Shown: positions 34,088-45,108, counted from the first letter of the stretch. The stretch is 64,000 nt of DNA from Candidatus Andeanibacterium colombiense (GCA_029202985.1 CP119316.1:3025001-3089000); one strand, 5' to 3'. Made by a program: numbers and translations. Notes: a model not told the origin generated them from the letters alone.

Positions 34088-34991
34088 CTAGCGATCTGCG
34101 GACGCTTTGAGTTGCCGGATCAGCCATTGCAGGCCCTCGTCCTCACCGCGGGTACGATTGTATTGGATCATCTCGCGCATTGGCGGAAAAGGCACAGGCA
34201 AAGGCTGCCAGTCGATCGGGAAATTGCGCGCCATCGAACGCGCGAGCCTTTCGTGCATCACTGCCAGGCGATCGGTCCCCACCAGCAGCGGCGGAACCAT
34301 CGTGAACGAAGCGACGGTGATTTCCACATGGCGTTTGCGGAGAATGGAATCGAACCGGGTTTCGGCGAAAGAGGCGGGGTTCACGCCGCCAAGACGGACC
34401 GCGATATGGCCGGCCGCGAAGAAATCATCCTCGCCGACCGGATGCATCATCAAAGGATTATCCTTCCAACCGGCGACGACGTGCTGCTCTTCAAACAGCA
34501 GCTCGGTCGGATGGCCGGGAACGCAATGTTCTTCGGGTGTAAGCAGGAGATCGATCGTCCCGCGGTCGAGCGCGATGCGGCTGTCTTCGGAAGGGGGGGG
34601 CGAGATCGAGCAGGATGTTGGGCGCTTCGCTTCGCAATCTCGGAACGAGGCCGGAGGCGAGCACCGTGATCAAATAGTCGGACAGCGAGATGCGGAAGGT
34701 TCGCTTCGCCGTCGGCGGATCGAACTGCGCGGCGCCGGCGATCAGTTTGTCGATCTGGGCAAGCACGGCCTGAAGCTGCGGCTGCAGCGCCTGGGCATGG
34801 GCGGTGGGGATCATGCGCTTGCCCTGCATGACCAGCAGCGGGTCACCGAAATACCCTCGAAGGCGGGCCAGGGCGCCGCTGATCGCAGGCTGTGAGAGGT
34901 GCAGGCGGGCGGCGGCACCGGACACGCTGCGCTCTTCCAGCAAAACCGAAAGGGCAGCCAGCAGATTGAGATCGAGGCCTTTGAAGCGCAT
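34088..34991 (-). pseudogene. NodD-like LysR regulator with a frameshift at a run of eight G
   Basis: The gene starts at 34991 (MRFKGLDLNLLAAL, the NodD-type opening) with a normal LysR helix-turn-helix (SVSGAAARLHLSQPAISGALARLR). Reading is in frame through LRSEAPNILLDLAPP, then meets eight G on the plus strand at 34593-34600. Removing one base restores a continuous effector domain that runs through ALDRGTIDLLLTPEEH, VAGWKDNPLMMHPVG and ends LIRQLKASADR at 34088, total about 301 codons. As given, the protein is truncated after about 166 residues. This could be a sequencing slip, a real null allele or a phase-variable tract. The gene is divergent from the ring-cleavage operon it would be expected to control. 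Confidence 0.85.
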
Positions 34992-35070
34992 TGTCGTATA
35001 ATCACAAATTATCAAAGATCATCAATTCAATCGATTTGGATGATCCATTCCCGCGCGGCAAGTAGGGCCC

Positions 35071-36177
35071 ATGAAAGGTCTCAATATTCTGGTGATGGGC
35101 GGCGGGATCGGAGGGTTAACCGCTGCCATAGCGTTGCGCGAGCGAGGCTTCGGCGTGACCGTGATCGAGAAAGATCCCGACTGGTCGGTTTATGGCGTGG
35201 GTATCATCCAGCAGGGAAATGTCATCCGGGCGATGGCCGACCTCGGTCTGGTCGACGATTACGTTGCTGCCGGCGCGGGGTTCGACAAGGTCGCGGTCCA
35301 TGCGCCCGATGGCACGCTGGTGGCCCAGGTTCCTTCACCCCGGCTCGTCCCGGCATACCCCGCCAATGTGGGTGTCGGACGGCGAGCATTGCACAAGGTA
35401 TTGGGGGACCGGACGATCGGTTCGGGCGCCGATGTCCGCCTCGGCGTGACGGCCGAAGGCCTGGAAGCTGACGACAACGGTGTCGATGTCCGCTTCTCGG
35501 ATGGAAGCGGGGCGCATTTCGATCTCGTCATCGGGGCGGACGGCCTCAATTCGCAGATTCGCGCCAGCCTGTTTCCGGAAGCCGGCGAAGCCCGGTTCAC
35601 CGGCCAATCGGTGTGGCGCTACAATTTGCCAAGTCCGCGCGGGATGGACGCGCTGCATGTCTATAACGGTCCCATCGGCGCGGGCCTGGTGCCGATAGGT
35701 CCCGATCTCATGTATATATATTTGACCACGCCCGAGCCGGGGAACCCGCGCTATCCCCGTGAAGGTCTGGCGGCTGAGATGCGCGCGAAAGTGCCTGCCG
35801 CGCTCGGCGACCTCGCGGCACAGATCACGGATGATGACGCGGTGGTCTATCGGCCGCTCGAAACGGTGATGGTCGAGGGGCCATGGCACAAAGGGCGCGT
35901 GGTCCTGCTTGGCGACGCGGTCCACGCCTCGACCCCGCATCTTGGGCAAGGCGCCGGGATGGCGATCGAGGATGCGCTGGTTCTCGCCGACGAGTTGGAT
36001 AGCCGGGAAGATCTGGAAAGCGCACTTGCCGCCTATCGCGCGCGGCGCTTCGAACGCTGCCGCTACATCGTCGAGAGTTCGCTGGCGATCTGCATGGGCC
36101 AGCTCGGCAAGGGCCCGCCGGTCGATAACGCCGCCGCGACCGCCGAAATGTTCCAGTTCGTCGCGCAGCCGATCTGA
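35071..36177 (+). CDS. FAD-dependent aromatic monooxygenase (class A flavoprotein hydroxylase)
   Basis: The 368-residue protein has the three fingerprints of p-hydroxybenzoate-hydroxylase-type enzymes: the dinucleotide fold VMGGGIGGLTAAIAL at the N-terminus, DLVIGADGLNSQIR (DG motif) in the middle, and GDAVHASTPHLGQGAGMAIED (GD motif). These hydroxylate an activated aromatic ring with NAD(P)H and oxygen in the cytoplasm. It is the first gene of the operon that goes on with an extradiol dioxygenase, so it most likely makes the catechol-type substrate for ring cleavage. It is divergent from the LysR gene, with 79 bases between. Confidence 0.9.
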   Translation: MKGLNILVMGGGIGGLTAAIALRERGFGVTVIEKDPDWSVYGVGIIQQGNVIRAMADLGLVDDYVAAGAGFDKVAVHAPDGTLVAQVPSPRLVPAYPANVGVGRRALHKVLGDRTIGSGADVRLGVTAEGLEADDNGVDVRFSDGSGAHFDLVIGADGLNSQIRASLFPEAGEARFTGQSVWRYNLPSPRGMDALHVYNGPIGAGLVPIGPDLMYIYLTTPEPGNPRYPREGLAAEMRAKVPAALGDLAAQITDDDAVVYRPLETVMVEGPWHKGRVVLLGDAVHASTPHLGQGAGMAIEDALVLADELDSREDLESALAAYRARRFERCRYIVESSLAICMGQLGKGPPVDNAAATAEMFQFVAQPI

Positions 36178-36187
36178 GGAGAGAAAA

Positions 36188-37090
36188 GTGAGCCGCGTCT
36201 CTGAAATTCGTTATATCGGCTACGGAGTGAAAGACTTCGCCGCTGAGAACGCGTTCTACGGCGAGGTCTGGGGCCTCGACCGGGTCGCCGCGGAAGAGGG
36301 TGTTGCCTGGTTCAAGACGGCGGGAAGCGAAGAGCACCACGCTGTTCGCCTGCGGCAGTCGGACGCCGACCACCTCGATGTGATTGCGCTCGCCGCGGGC
36401 GACCGCGCCGCTGTCGATGCGCTGTATGAGAAAGTCGTCAGCGCCGGTTGCAAGATCGTCCATGAGCCGCGCGCGCTCGAGGGCCCGGGGGGCGGATACG
36501 GGTTTCGCTTTTTCTCGCCCGACGGGCTGCCGTTCGAGATTTCGAGCGACGTCGAAAAGGGCGCGATCCGCGCGGTCGAACGTTGGGAGGGCATTCCGGT
36601 GCGGATCAGCCACATCGTGCTGCATTCGCCCGATCATCCAACGGCGGTGCGCTTCTTCACCGACGTGCTGGGCTTCAGGGTGTCAGACTGGCTGGGCGAT
36701 TTCATGTGCTTCCTGCGGTGCAATTCGGCCCATCACCGGATCGCCATCCTGCCGGGGCCGCCCTGCCTGAACCATGTCGCTTATGACATGACGGATGTCG
36801 ACGGGATGATGCGCGGCGTGGGCCGGATCGGCAAGCTTGGAACCGAAATCCGCTGGGGGCCGGGGCGGCACACCGCGGGCGACAATACCTTCAGCTATTT
36901 CGTGACGCCGAACGGCTTCGCGGTGGAATACACCGCGGAGCTGGAAGAGGTCGATTTCGAGAACCACGCGGACAAGGTCCACGCACCCGCGCCGCATGTG
37001 ATGGACCAGTGGGGGATGGGTGTCGGCGGGCCTCAAGCGATGCCGCATCCCGCCCCCGATCCGCGCCTGTTCCAGCCGGCGGATATCTGA
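36188..37090 (+). CDS. Type I (VOC-family) extradiol ring-cleavage dioxygenase
   Basis: GTG 36188 follows GAGGAGAG by four bases. The 300-residue protein has two vicinal-oxygen-chelate modules. The C-terminal module has the iron triad of catechol 2,3-/dihydroxybiphenyl-type dioxygenases: H142 (SHIVLHS), H196 (LNHVAYDM) and E247 (GFAVEYTAEL); the N-terminal module has lost them, as usual. The C-terminal tail (PHVMDQWGMG) is common in the family. It would open a dihydroxylated ring beside the two hydroxyls. It follows the flavin hydroxylase and its stop overlaps the next start by one base (TGATG). Confidence 0.9.
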   Translation: MSRVSEIRYIGYGVKDFAAENAFYGEVWGLDRVAAEEGVAWFKTAGSEEHHAVRLRQSDADHLDVIALAAGDRAAVDALYEKVVSAGCKIVHEPRALEGPGGGYGFRFFSPDGLPFEISSDVEKGAIRAVERWEGIPVRISHIVLHSPDHPTAVRFFTDVLGFRVSDWLGDFMCFLRCNSAHHRIAILPGPPCLNHVAYDMTDVDGMMRGVGRIGKLGTEIRWGPGRHTAGDNTFSYFVTPNGFAVEYTAELEEVDFENHADKVHAPAPHVMDQWGMGVGGPQAMPHPAPDPRLFQPADI

Positions 37091-38247
37091 TGGCGCTGTT
37101 CGAATACTTTCCGAACTACATCTGGAACCTTTCGGTCGCGATGGCGCTCGAAAGCGGGGCGAAGATCGGCGAGATCGTCGATATGTGCCAGCCGATCCGC
37201 GATGCGGCGACGAACGGCGCCGACGCCGGGACGCCCCAATTCATGGCGCAATGGGTCGCAATGGCCGACAGGCTGATCGAACTCGCGGATGAGGACGAAG
37301 CGCGCGGTCGAGGCTTTTCCGCGTCGGACAAATTGGAGCGGGCAGCCCTCTATTTGCTGGTCGCCGAGCGAATGCAGGCGCAGGGCTCGCCAGGCCGGAT
37401 GGAAACCTACCAACTGGCGCTGGCCAGCTTCGAGCGCTCTGCCGTGCTGGGGAAGCTGAACCGCACGCGGATCGAGGTGCCGCTGGCGGACGGAACCATG
37501 CCGGCGCTCTACACGCGCGCGCCCGGGGCGGGACCGCACCCGGTGGTCGTCTATTGCAACGGGCTCGACAGCTGCAAGGAACTGCTTTTCTGGTCGCGCC
37601 TGCCCGAGGCTCTCGCGCGGCGCGGAATATCCTGCCTCTCGGTGGACCAACCCGGCACTGGGGAGACGCTACGCTTGCAGGGTCTTCCTGTCGATCCGCA
37701 TAGCGAAACCTGGGCTGCGAAGGCAGTCGATTGGCTGGAACGCCAGCCGGAGGTCGATCCGGCGCGCATCGGCATGGCCGGCATCTCGCTCGGCGGCCAC
37801 TTCGCTCCGCGCGCCGTCGCGTTCGAGCCTCGCTTTGCCAGCGGGGCGGTGTGGGGTGCGAACCACAATTGGGCCGAGGTGCAGCAGAAGCGACTCAAGC
37901 GCGAGGGTGAGAATCCGGTGCCGCATTACTGGGCGCATGTGATGTGGGCTTTCGGAGCGGGCGACATGGACGATTTCCTGGCCAAGGCCGCGGACATGCA
38001 TCTCGACGGCGCGATGGAGCGGATCTCGGTGCCGTTCCTCGTTACACATGGGGCGAAGGACCGGCAGATTTCGGTTGAATACGCTCGGCAATCCTATGAT
38101 GGCCTTGCGAACTCCCCCCGCCGCGAGCTCAAGATCTTCACCGAGCGCGAAGGCGGGGTCGAACATGTCGGGGCCGACAACATGAGCTACGCACGCGATT
38201 ATATTGCCGACTGGTTCGCCGATACGCTGGAAGGGCACACAGCATGA
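37090..38247 (+). CDS. Alpha/beta hydrolase, C-C hydrolase type (DHPON hydrolase/FrsA-like)
   Basis: The ATG overlaps the previous stop (TGATG). The 385-residue protein has a helical N-terminal part (about 1-125) and an alpha/beta hydrolase core with VVYCNGLDSCKE, SVDQPGTGET, the nucleophile Ser in MAGISLGGHFAPR, an Asp in THGAKDRQIS and His near VEHVGADN. The layout matches the 2,6-dihydroxypseudooxynicotine hydrolase/pigment hydrolase group, which cleave C-C bonds next to a ketone. In this operon it most likely hydrolyses the ring-fission product. It is coupled by ATGA to the cupin gene. Confidence 0.85.
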   Translation: MALFEYFPNYIWNLSVAMALESGAKIGEIVDMCQPIRDAATNGADAGTPQFMAQWVAMADRLIELADEDEARGRGFSASDKLERAALYLLVAERMQAQGSPGRMETYQLALASFERSAVLGKLNRTRIEVPLADGTMPALYTRAPGAGPHPVVVYCNGLDSCKELLFWSRLPEALARRGISCLSVDQPGTGETLRLQGLPVDPHSETWAAKAVDWLERQPEVDPARIGMAGISLGGHFAPRAVAFEPRFASGAVWGANHNWAEVQQKRLKREGENPVPHYWAHVMWAFGAGDMDDFLAKAADMHLDGAMERISVPFLVTHGAKDRQISVEYARQSYDGLANSPRRELKIFTEREGGVEHVGADNMSYARDYIADWFADTLEGHTA

Positions 38248-38807
38248 AGGAAGCCCCCGTGCGCCGGATCGTGACCGGCCATGACGCACAAGGCAACGCC
38301 ATCTTCCTGGAGGACGGGTCCGTGCCCCGTGTCCGGCGGGTGGGCGGAGAGCGGGGCCCGCTGTTCTTCGAAGTGTGGAACACGCAGGAGAGCCCGGCAC
38401 GGATCGACCGCCGCTCGGGCGAGCCCGCGGAGGATGGAATTTCGCTCGCTCCCCCGAAGGGCGGCACGCGCATACGCGTACTCGATGTCCCGCCGGAGGA
38501 TGCGAGCTTCGCCGAGATCACGCCGGAAGAAGCCCAAGCGCACTTTGCGGAAGTGGCGGCAACCGAAGCATCGTCCCACTCCGGCGCCGGATCGCGCCAC
38601 GCCTTCATGCATAAGACCGAAACCGTCGATTACGGAATCGTGCTGGAGGGGGAACTGACCCTGATCCTCGATATCGGCGAAACCGTGGTTCGCGCCGGCG
38701 ATATCGTGATCCAGCGGGGGACCAATCACGGCTGGGCCAACCGCTCGGGAAAGAACTGCCGGATCGCTTTCATCCTGATCGACGGTCAATACGAGGACGG
38801 GCTTTGA
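38244..38807 (+). CDS. Cupin-domain protein
   Basis: A 187-residue protein whose C-terminal half (about 110-180) is one cupin barrel: the first motif is in DYGIVLEGELTLILD with upstream GSRHAFMHKTETVDY, the second is RAGDIVIQRGTNHGWAN. The N-terminal 90 residues add strands typical of this subgroup. Cupins of this sort are found in many aromatic operons as isomerases, decarboxylases or dioxygenases; the metal ligand set is only partly kept (first motif lacks the HxH pair), so catalytic activity is not assured. It is embedded between the hydrolase and FAH-family genes with overlapping start and stop codons. Confidence 0.85.
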   Translation: MKEAPVRRIVTGHDAQGNAIFLEDGSVPRVRRVGGERGPLFFEVWNTQESPARIDRRSGEPAEDGISLAPPKGGTRIRVLDVPPEDASFAEITPEEAQAHFAEVAATEASSHSGAGSRHAFMHKTETVDYGIVLEGELTLILDIGETVVRAGDIVIQRGTNHGWANRSGKNCRIAFILIDGQYEDGL

Positions 38808-39781
38808 GGCTGGCGACCCGCTTGAACGGATCATCCGACGGCGAGCTGGTGGTGGTCTCCGGCGATGGCACGCGTTGTGTGCCCGCTGGCGAAAAATGGC
38901 CGAACCTGCTGTCGGCGATCGCCGACTGGAATGCCGCCGAACGCGACTTGCGCGCGCTTGCCGCGCGGGCGGAAGCGGGCGAAGGAGAAGCGCTCGCTCC
39001 GGCCACATTGTGCGCGCCCTTGCCGCGATCCTGGCAGTGGCTGGACGGGTCGGCGTTCAAGGCCCATGCCGATTTGATGCAGGTCGCCTTTGCGACCGAG
39101 CCGATCGAGAGCGGGAAGCCGCTGATGTATCAGGGCCTGTCGGACCGCTTTTACGGCCCATCCGACGACATTCCATTCGTATCCGAGAGCGACGGGATCG
39201 ATTTCGAGGGCGAGTTCGCGGTGATCGTCGACGCCGTGCCCATGGGCACGGCCGCCGCCGAAGCGTTCGGCCACATCAAGCTGGTGGTGCAGCTCAACGA
39301 CTGGTCGCTAAGGGCGCTCGCGGTCCCCGAGATGAAGACCGGCTTCGGCTGGATCCAGGCAAAGCCCGCTTGCTCGATGGCACCCTTTGCCGTGACGCCT
39401 GACGAGCTGAACGAGGATTGGCAAGACGGGCGCGTCTGCCTGGACCTGCTGATCGACTGGAACGGCAAGTCCTTCGGGCGCGCCAATGGGCGCGAGATGG
39501 CTTTCGGGTTCCACGAACTCGTTGCCCACGCAGCGGCAACGCGCGATCTGGTCGCCGGCACGATCATCGGCTCGGGCACCGTCGCGAATGCCGATTACGC
39601 GAATGTCGGATCCAGCTGCATTTCGGAGCGGCGGGCGATCGAGATCATCGCCGATGGCAAGCCGACCACCGAGTTCATGCGCTTCGGCGACACCTGCCGC
39701 ATGCAGGCATCGACCGCCGAGGGACGAGCGATTTTCGGGACGATCGAGCAAACAGTCGTCCAGCATCTAGGAGAGACATAA
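38804..39781 (+). CDS. Fumarylacetoacetate-hydrolase family protein
   Basis: The frame opens at TTG 38804, overlapping the cupin stop by four bases, with GAGGA before it. The 325-residue protein belongs to the FAH family: YQGLSDRFYGPSDDIPF, metal-ligand Glu/Asp in DFEGEFAVIVDAVP, LNDWSLRAL, and GSGTVANADYANVGSSCISERR near the C-terminus. Family members hydrolyse or decarboxylate 2,4-diketo acids or isomerise hydroxymuconate-type ring-fission products. It is probably a late step after the extradiol cleavage in this operon. The next gene starts within its stop (TAATG). Confidence 0.9.
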   Translation: MRLATRLNGSSDGELVVVSGDGTRCVPAGEKWPNLLSAIADWNAAERDLRALAARAEAGEGEALAPATLCAPLPRSWQWLDGSAFKAHADLMQVAFATEPIESGKPLMYQGLSDRFYGPSDDIPFVSESDGIDFEGEFAVIVDAVPMGTAAAEAFGHIKLVVQLNDWSLRALAVPEMKTGFGWIQAKPACSMAPFAVTPDELNEDWQDGRVCLDLLIDWNGKSFGRANGREMAFGFHELVAHAAATRDLVAGTIIGSGTVANADYANVGSSCISERRAIEIIADGKPTTEFMRFGDTCRMQASTAEGRAIFGTIEQTVVQHLGET

Positions 39782-40098
39782 TGCGCAAGATATGGATCGG
39801 AATTGCCCTGGCTTCGCTCGCGAGCGGAGGCCTGCCCACCCTGGCCGCGCCTGCTTACGCGGAGGAGGCATCTACCCACTATTCGGTTTCGACCACCTTG
39901 ATCGGCAAGCTGCTCGACGATCCGGCGGCGGCGGAAGTGATGAAAAGACTGATACCCACCGTCTATGCGAACGAGATGTTCCAGTCGATGGGCCGCGATC
40001 AGACGCTCAAGGGCGTCCAGCAATACGAAACGGTCCTTACCGACGAGAAGCTGGCCGAGATCCAGGCCGAGTTCGACAAGCTCCCGGCCAAGAAATAG
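39781..40098 (+). CDS. Small exported helical protein
   Basis: A 105-residue protein with a signal peptide (1-26, PAYAEE). The mature part carries LIGKLLDDPAAAEVMKRLIP and TLKGVQQYETVLTDEKLAEI. This resembles the small helical domain found fused to the C-terminus of several sphingomonad esterases and glycosidases (DNPAAKAVLxKHxP ... TLxQL ... LTDExLAxI). Here it stands alone as the last gene of the ring-cleavage operon, coupled by TAATG. I do not know its function; it may help an exported partner. Confidence 0.7.
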   Translation: MRKIWIGIALASLASGGLPTLAAPAYAEEASTHYSVSTTLIGKLLDDPAAAEVMKRLIPTVYANEMFQSMGRDQTLKGVQQYETVLTDEKLAEIQAEFDKLPAKK

Positions 40099-40157
40099 CG
40101 CGATCCGGCCCCTGACGAAGGAAGGCTAGGGGAGCGAGTGTTCCAGGCGCTAAGGCG

Positions 40158-40364
40158 TCAGGCACTGGCCCCGTCTTCCTTGCCCGCAAGCTGACGCTCC
40201 GCGGCTTCCGCGGCGGCGAGCAGGCTCATGCCGGTTTCAGTCGCTGCTCGTGCCGTCATGGTCAGGGCAAGCCCGCTCGGACCGTCGAGGATGACAAGAC
40301 CGTCTTCCGCGCTGGCAATTCCGGGTTCGGTCTCCGGCTGCGGAACGATAGGGGTGGCGGTCAT
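40158..40364 (-). CDS. Small acidic cytoplasmic protein paired with the Crp/Fnr gene
   Basis: A 68-residue protein without membrane segments: a Pro/Glu-rich start (IVPQPETEPGIASAEDG), a short hydrophobic strand (LVILDGPSGLALTMTARAA) and a helical end (SLLAAAEAAERQLAG). It starts 12 bases after the stop of the Crp/Fnr gene on the same strand. I recognise no domain. Its even composition, GC-rich third positions and tight spacing suggest a real gene. Function unknown. Confidence 0.6.
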   Translation of the reverse strand: MTATPIVPQPETEPGIASAEDGLVILDGPSGLALTMTARAATETGMSLLAAAEAAERQLAGKEDGASA

Positions 40365-40376
40365 GGAGGGGGACTT

Positions 40377-41114
40377 TCAAACAGAGGGGACGGATGCGGG
40401 CGAATTGTCGTCGATATAGAGGTAGGCAGGATCGAACTGGGCGCGGGCGGCGAGCCGTTGGGGATCGAGGATTTCGACAAGCGACGAGCGGAACACGCAC
40501 AGTCCCTCTTCGCGCAGCTGCCGCATCACCCGGTTTACGTGCACGTTGGTCAGCCCGCAGATTTCCGCGAGATCGGCCTGGGTGATGCCCAGCGCAAACC
40601 GCCGGCCGTCACTCAGGCCGGCAGATATCAGACGAACATTGGTTTCGCACAGGAAGTGCGCCACCCGGCCGAGCGCATCCAGCCGGCCGAGGCGGAACAG
40701 CCACGCCCGGTGAATGGACGCGTCGATCAGCGTTGCGAACCATAATTTGCGTTCCAGCTGGGGATTTTCGGCAAAGATCTCGGTCAGCCGGAAATGCGGA
40801 ACGATCGCAACGGTGGCGGCGGTGATCGTCGCCACATCATGATCGAGCACCTTCAGCGGGTAGGCGTGGAGATCGACGAAGTCGCCCGGCACATGCACCG
40901 CCACCAGCTGCCGCAGCCCGTTGCGATCGTCGATGTAGCGCGACATGAAGCCTTCGATCTGCAGCATGCTTTGTGTGAGTTCATCGCCGGCGTGGACGAC
41001 GATCTTGCGGGGCGGGAAGGTCCGCACTTCGATGATTGCGGCCTCGATCTTTTTACGTTCGTCCGCTGTCAGCCTGACGCCGCGTTTGTCTCTCAGAAAC
41101 CTTTCAGTGAACAT
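40377..41114 (-). CDS. Crp/Fnr-family transcriptional regulator
   Basis: A 245-residue protein with an N-terminal cyclic-nucleotide-binding-type barrel (RKIVVHAGDELTQ, VHVPGDFVDLHAY) and a C-terminal winged helix (ALGITQADLAEICGLTNVHVNRVMRQLREEGL). The four Cys of FNR are absent and the phosphate-binding cassette of CRP (RxS) is not evident, so the signal is neither an iron-sulfur cluster nor clearly cAMP. It is divergent from the catalase gene (234 bases), which suggests a role in stress response. The small acidic protein is its likely operon partner. Confidence 0.9.
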   Translation of the reverse strand: MFTERFLRDKRGVRLTADERKKIEAAIIEVRTFPPRKIVVHAGDELTQSMLQIEGFMSRYIDDRNGLRQLVAVHVPGDFVDLHAYPLKVLDHDVATITAATVAIVPHFRLTEIFAENPQLERKLWFATLIDASIHRAWLFRLGRLDALGRVAHFLCETNVRLISAGLSDGRRFALGITQADLAEICGLTNVHVNRVMRQLREEGLCVFRSSLVEILDPQRLAARAQFDPAYLYIDDNSPASVPSV

Positions 41115-41348
41115 CGTAGTGCAGCCCTCCGCAGACCAAGCAGTCCCCCTTTAACGGGCGAACCCGCCGCCGGTGCCGGGCCGGGCGGGCAATCGTGCTG
41201 ACACAGGTTAATTTTGGCGGTTACGCGGCAACCACATCCGCCGCGCGGGGTTGATTGGGCATGCATTCCGCCCGGACGTTGTGGCTGTGCGTCTGGAGAG
41301 ATCCGGCACTGCTGCTCGGCTTGGCACCCAACCTGTGAGGAATCGACG

Positions 41349-43559
<2,211 letters not shown>

Positions 43560-43631
43560 AGCCTAATGTCGCGGGGGCTGCTGCGCGCCAGGCTTTGTCA
43601 AAGCAAACGTACCTCCCGGTAACGGGTTAAG

Positions 43632-43660
43632 GCGAGGGCGGGGCAATGCCTCGCCCTCGC
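43632..43660. terminator. Hairpin between convergent katE and MFS genes
   Basis: GCGAGGGCGGGGC (43632-43644) and GCCTCGCCCTCGC (43648-43660) pair over 13 positions with one G-U and a 3-base loop. It lies between two genes that end towards each other, as expected of a bidirectional terminator, though without a T-run. Confidence 0.55.
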
Positions 43661-43782
43661 AAACGCTGCAACTCGCCGCCGGAGCTGCGTGGGTAATTGG
43701 CGCGCCTTGGCCAGGCCCGGTGCGGTTGCTTTGATAATACCCTCAACAAATCCTGGCTTGGCACGAGAATCTACGGCGTGTC

Positions 43783-45108
43783 TCAGGCGGCCGGCACGTG
43801 GCGATCGATCACCAGCGCGGCGGCGAAAATCAGGGCAGCGCTGGCGACCAGAATGGCGAAAAAGGGAAGGGTGCTGCCACCCCCGATCTCGAGAAAGACA
43901 CCGCCGAAGCCGCTCGCCAGAATCGCGCCGATCCGCCCGGTGAAGATGCCGAAGCCGATCCCGGCCGAACGGCAGGACTGCGGATAGCCGAGGGTGATTA
44001 CCACGTAGACGGTCGCGATCGAACAGCTGAACGCCGCGGCGGCGATGCCGATGAGCACGGTAACCAGGGCAATGCCCCCGGACGATGCGGTGGACATTGT
44101 TTCAACCGCGGCAGCCAGTGCGACAAGAGTGACCGCGAGTATTCCGCTGACCGCCAGCATCACCGGCTTCGTTCCGAATTTCTGAACCAGAATCCCCGCC
44201 AAGATCGAACCCAGGATCGAGGTTATTCCGGCGACCGAAATCGCATAGCCGGCCAATTGCAGCGAGACGCCCTTGGTGGTGAGAATTGTGGTCGACCAGT
44301 TGAGAATGCCATAGGCGACCAGCGTCGATGCGGCAAAGCCGGCCCCGACACCCGCATTCAGCCGGAAATTGCTTGAATGGAGCACGCCTACCGGCGGCCC
44401 TTCGGCGCTACCGGTATCGAGGTGCTCCGCCGCGAGTTCGATATCGGCGCGGATCACCCGCCGTGCGTTCTGCAGCGCTTCGTTACGCTTGCCCTTGGCA
44501 AGCAGAAACGAGGGGCTGTCGCGCAGCGCGGTGTAGACGATGACGACCAGCACCAGCGTCGCGGCGCCGAAGGCAATGAAGGTGCCGCGCCAGCCATGCT
44601 CGGCCAGCAGTTCCGGCGCGAGAACGCCCGCTATGGCTCCGCCGGCGGGCGTCCCGACCGAAAGCGAGGTGATCGCCAGCGGCTGCCATCGCTTGGGCAA
44701 CCACTCGCTTCCCATTGCCAAGGCGTTGGAAAAGGCGGAACCGAAGCCGAGCCCGCCGATCAGCCGCCAGGCGGCCATCGACCAGACGCTGCCGGAGGTG
44801 CTGGCGGCAATCGTCGCCAGCCCGAAGATCAACGCGGCGAGCGCAAGGGAGCGCCGCCGTCCGAGGATGTCGCCCAGCCAGCCGCCGAGCCAGGCGCCGA
44901 TGCCCATCCCGACGAGCGCGGCGCTCATCGCAATTCCGAAGGTTCCCTTGTCCACTCCGAAGTCCCTGATCACCACCGGGGCGACGAGGCCGAGAAGCTG
45001 CATATCGACGCCGTCGCACATGAGCACGAGCAGGCACACCGCGACAGTGACGATCTGGAATAGGCCGAGCGGACGACGCGCAATCGCTTCGCTGAAAGTG
45101 GCAGGCAT
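43783..45108 (-). CDS. MFS transporter, aromatic-acid:proton symporter (AAHS) type
   Basis: A 441-residue carrier with twelve membrane helices. The first helix has CDGVDMQLLG, the DGxD motif by which AAHS carriers (PcaK, BenK, MhpT types) are known, and the loop after helix 2 is LGDILGRRRSL. These take up 4-hydroxybenzoate, benzoate or similar aromatic acids. It is divergent from an SMP-30 gene and shares with it the intergenic region holding the TTAACRTG element at 45231. Position at the edge of the benzoylformate/Rieske module supports uptake of an aromatic acid or its precursor. Confidence 0.88.
   Translation of the reverse strand: MPATFSEAIARRPLGLFQIVTVAVCLLVLMCDGVDMQLLGLVAPVVIRDFGVDKGTFGIAMSAALVGMGIGAWLGGWLGDILGRRRSLALAALIFGLATIAASTSGSVWSMAAWRLIGGLGFGSAFSNALAMGSEWLPKRWQPLAITSLSVGTPAGGAIAGVLAPELLAEHGWRGTFIAFGAATLVLVVIVYTALRDSPSFLLAKGKRNEALQNARRVIRADIELAAEHLDTGSAEGPPVGVLHSSNFRLNAGVGAGFAASTLVAYGILNWSTTILTTKGVSLQLAGYAISVAGITSILGSILAGILVQKFGTKPVMLAVSGILAVTLVALAAAVETMSTASSGGIALVTVLIGIAAAAFSCSIATVYVVITLGYPQSCRSAGIGFGIFTGRIGAILASGFGGVFLEIGGGSTLPFFAILVASAALIFAAALVIDRHVPAA

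Noticed and set aside
35020..35037. TTCAATCGATTTGGA as a fourth LacI operator
   Set aside because: Only the AATCGATT centre matches; flanks differ and the neighbouring genes are unrelated to the sucrose module.
40111..40162. CCTGACG ... CGTCAGG inverted repeat between convergent genes as a terminator
   Set aside because: Arms are short, the loop is 38 bases and the right arm overlaps a stop codon.
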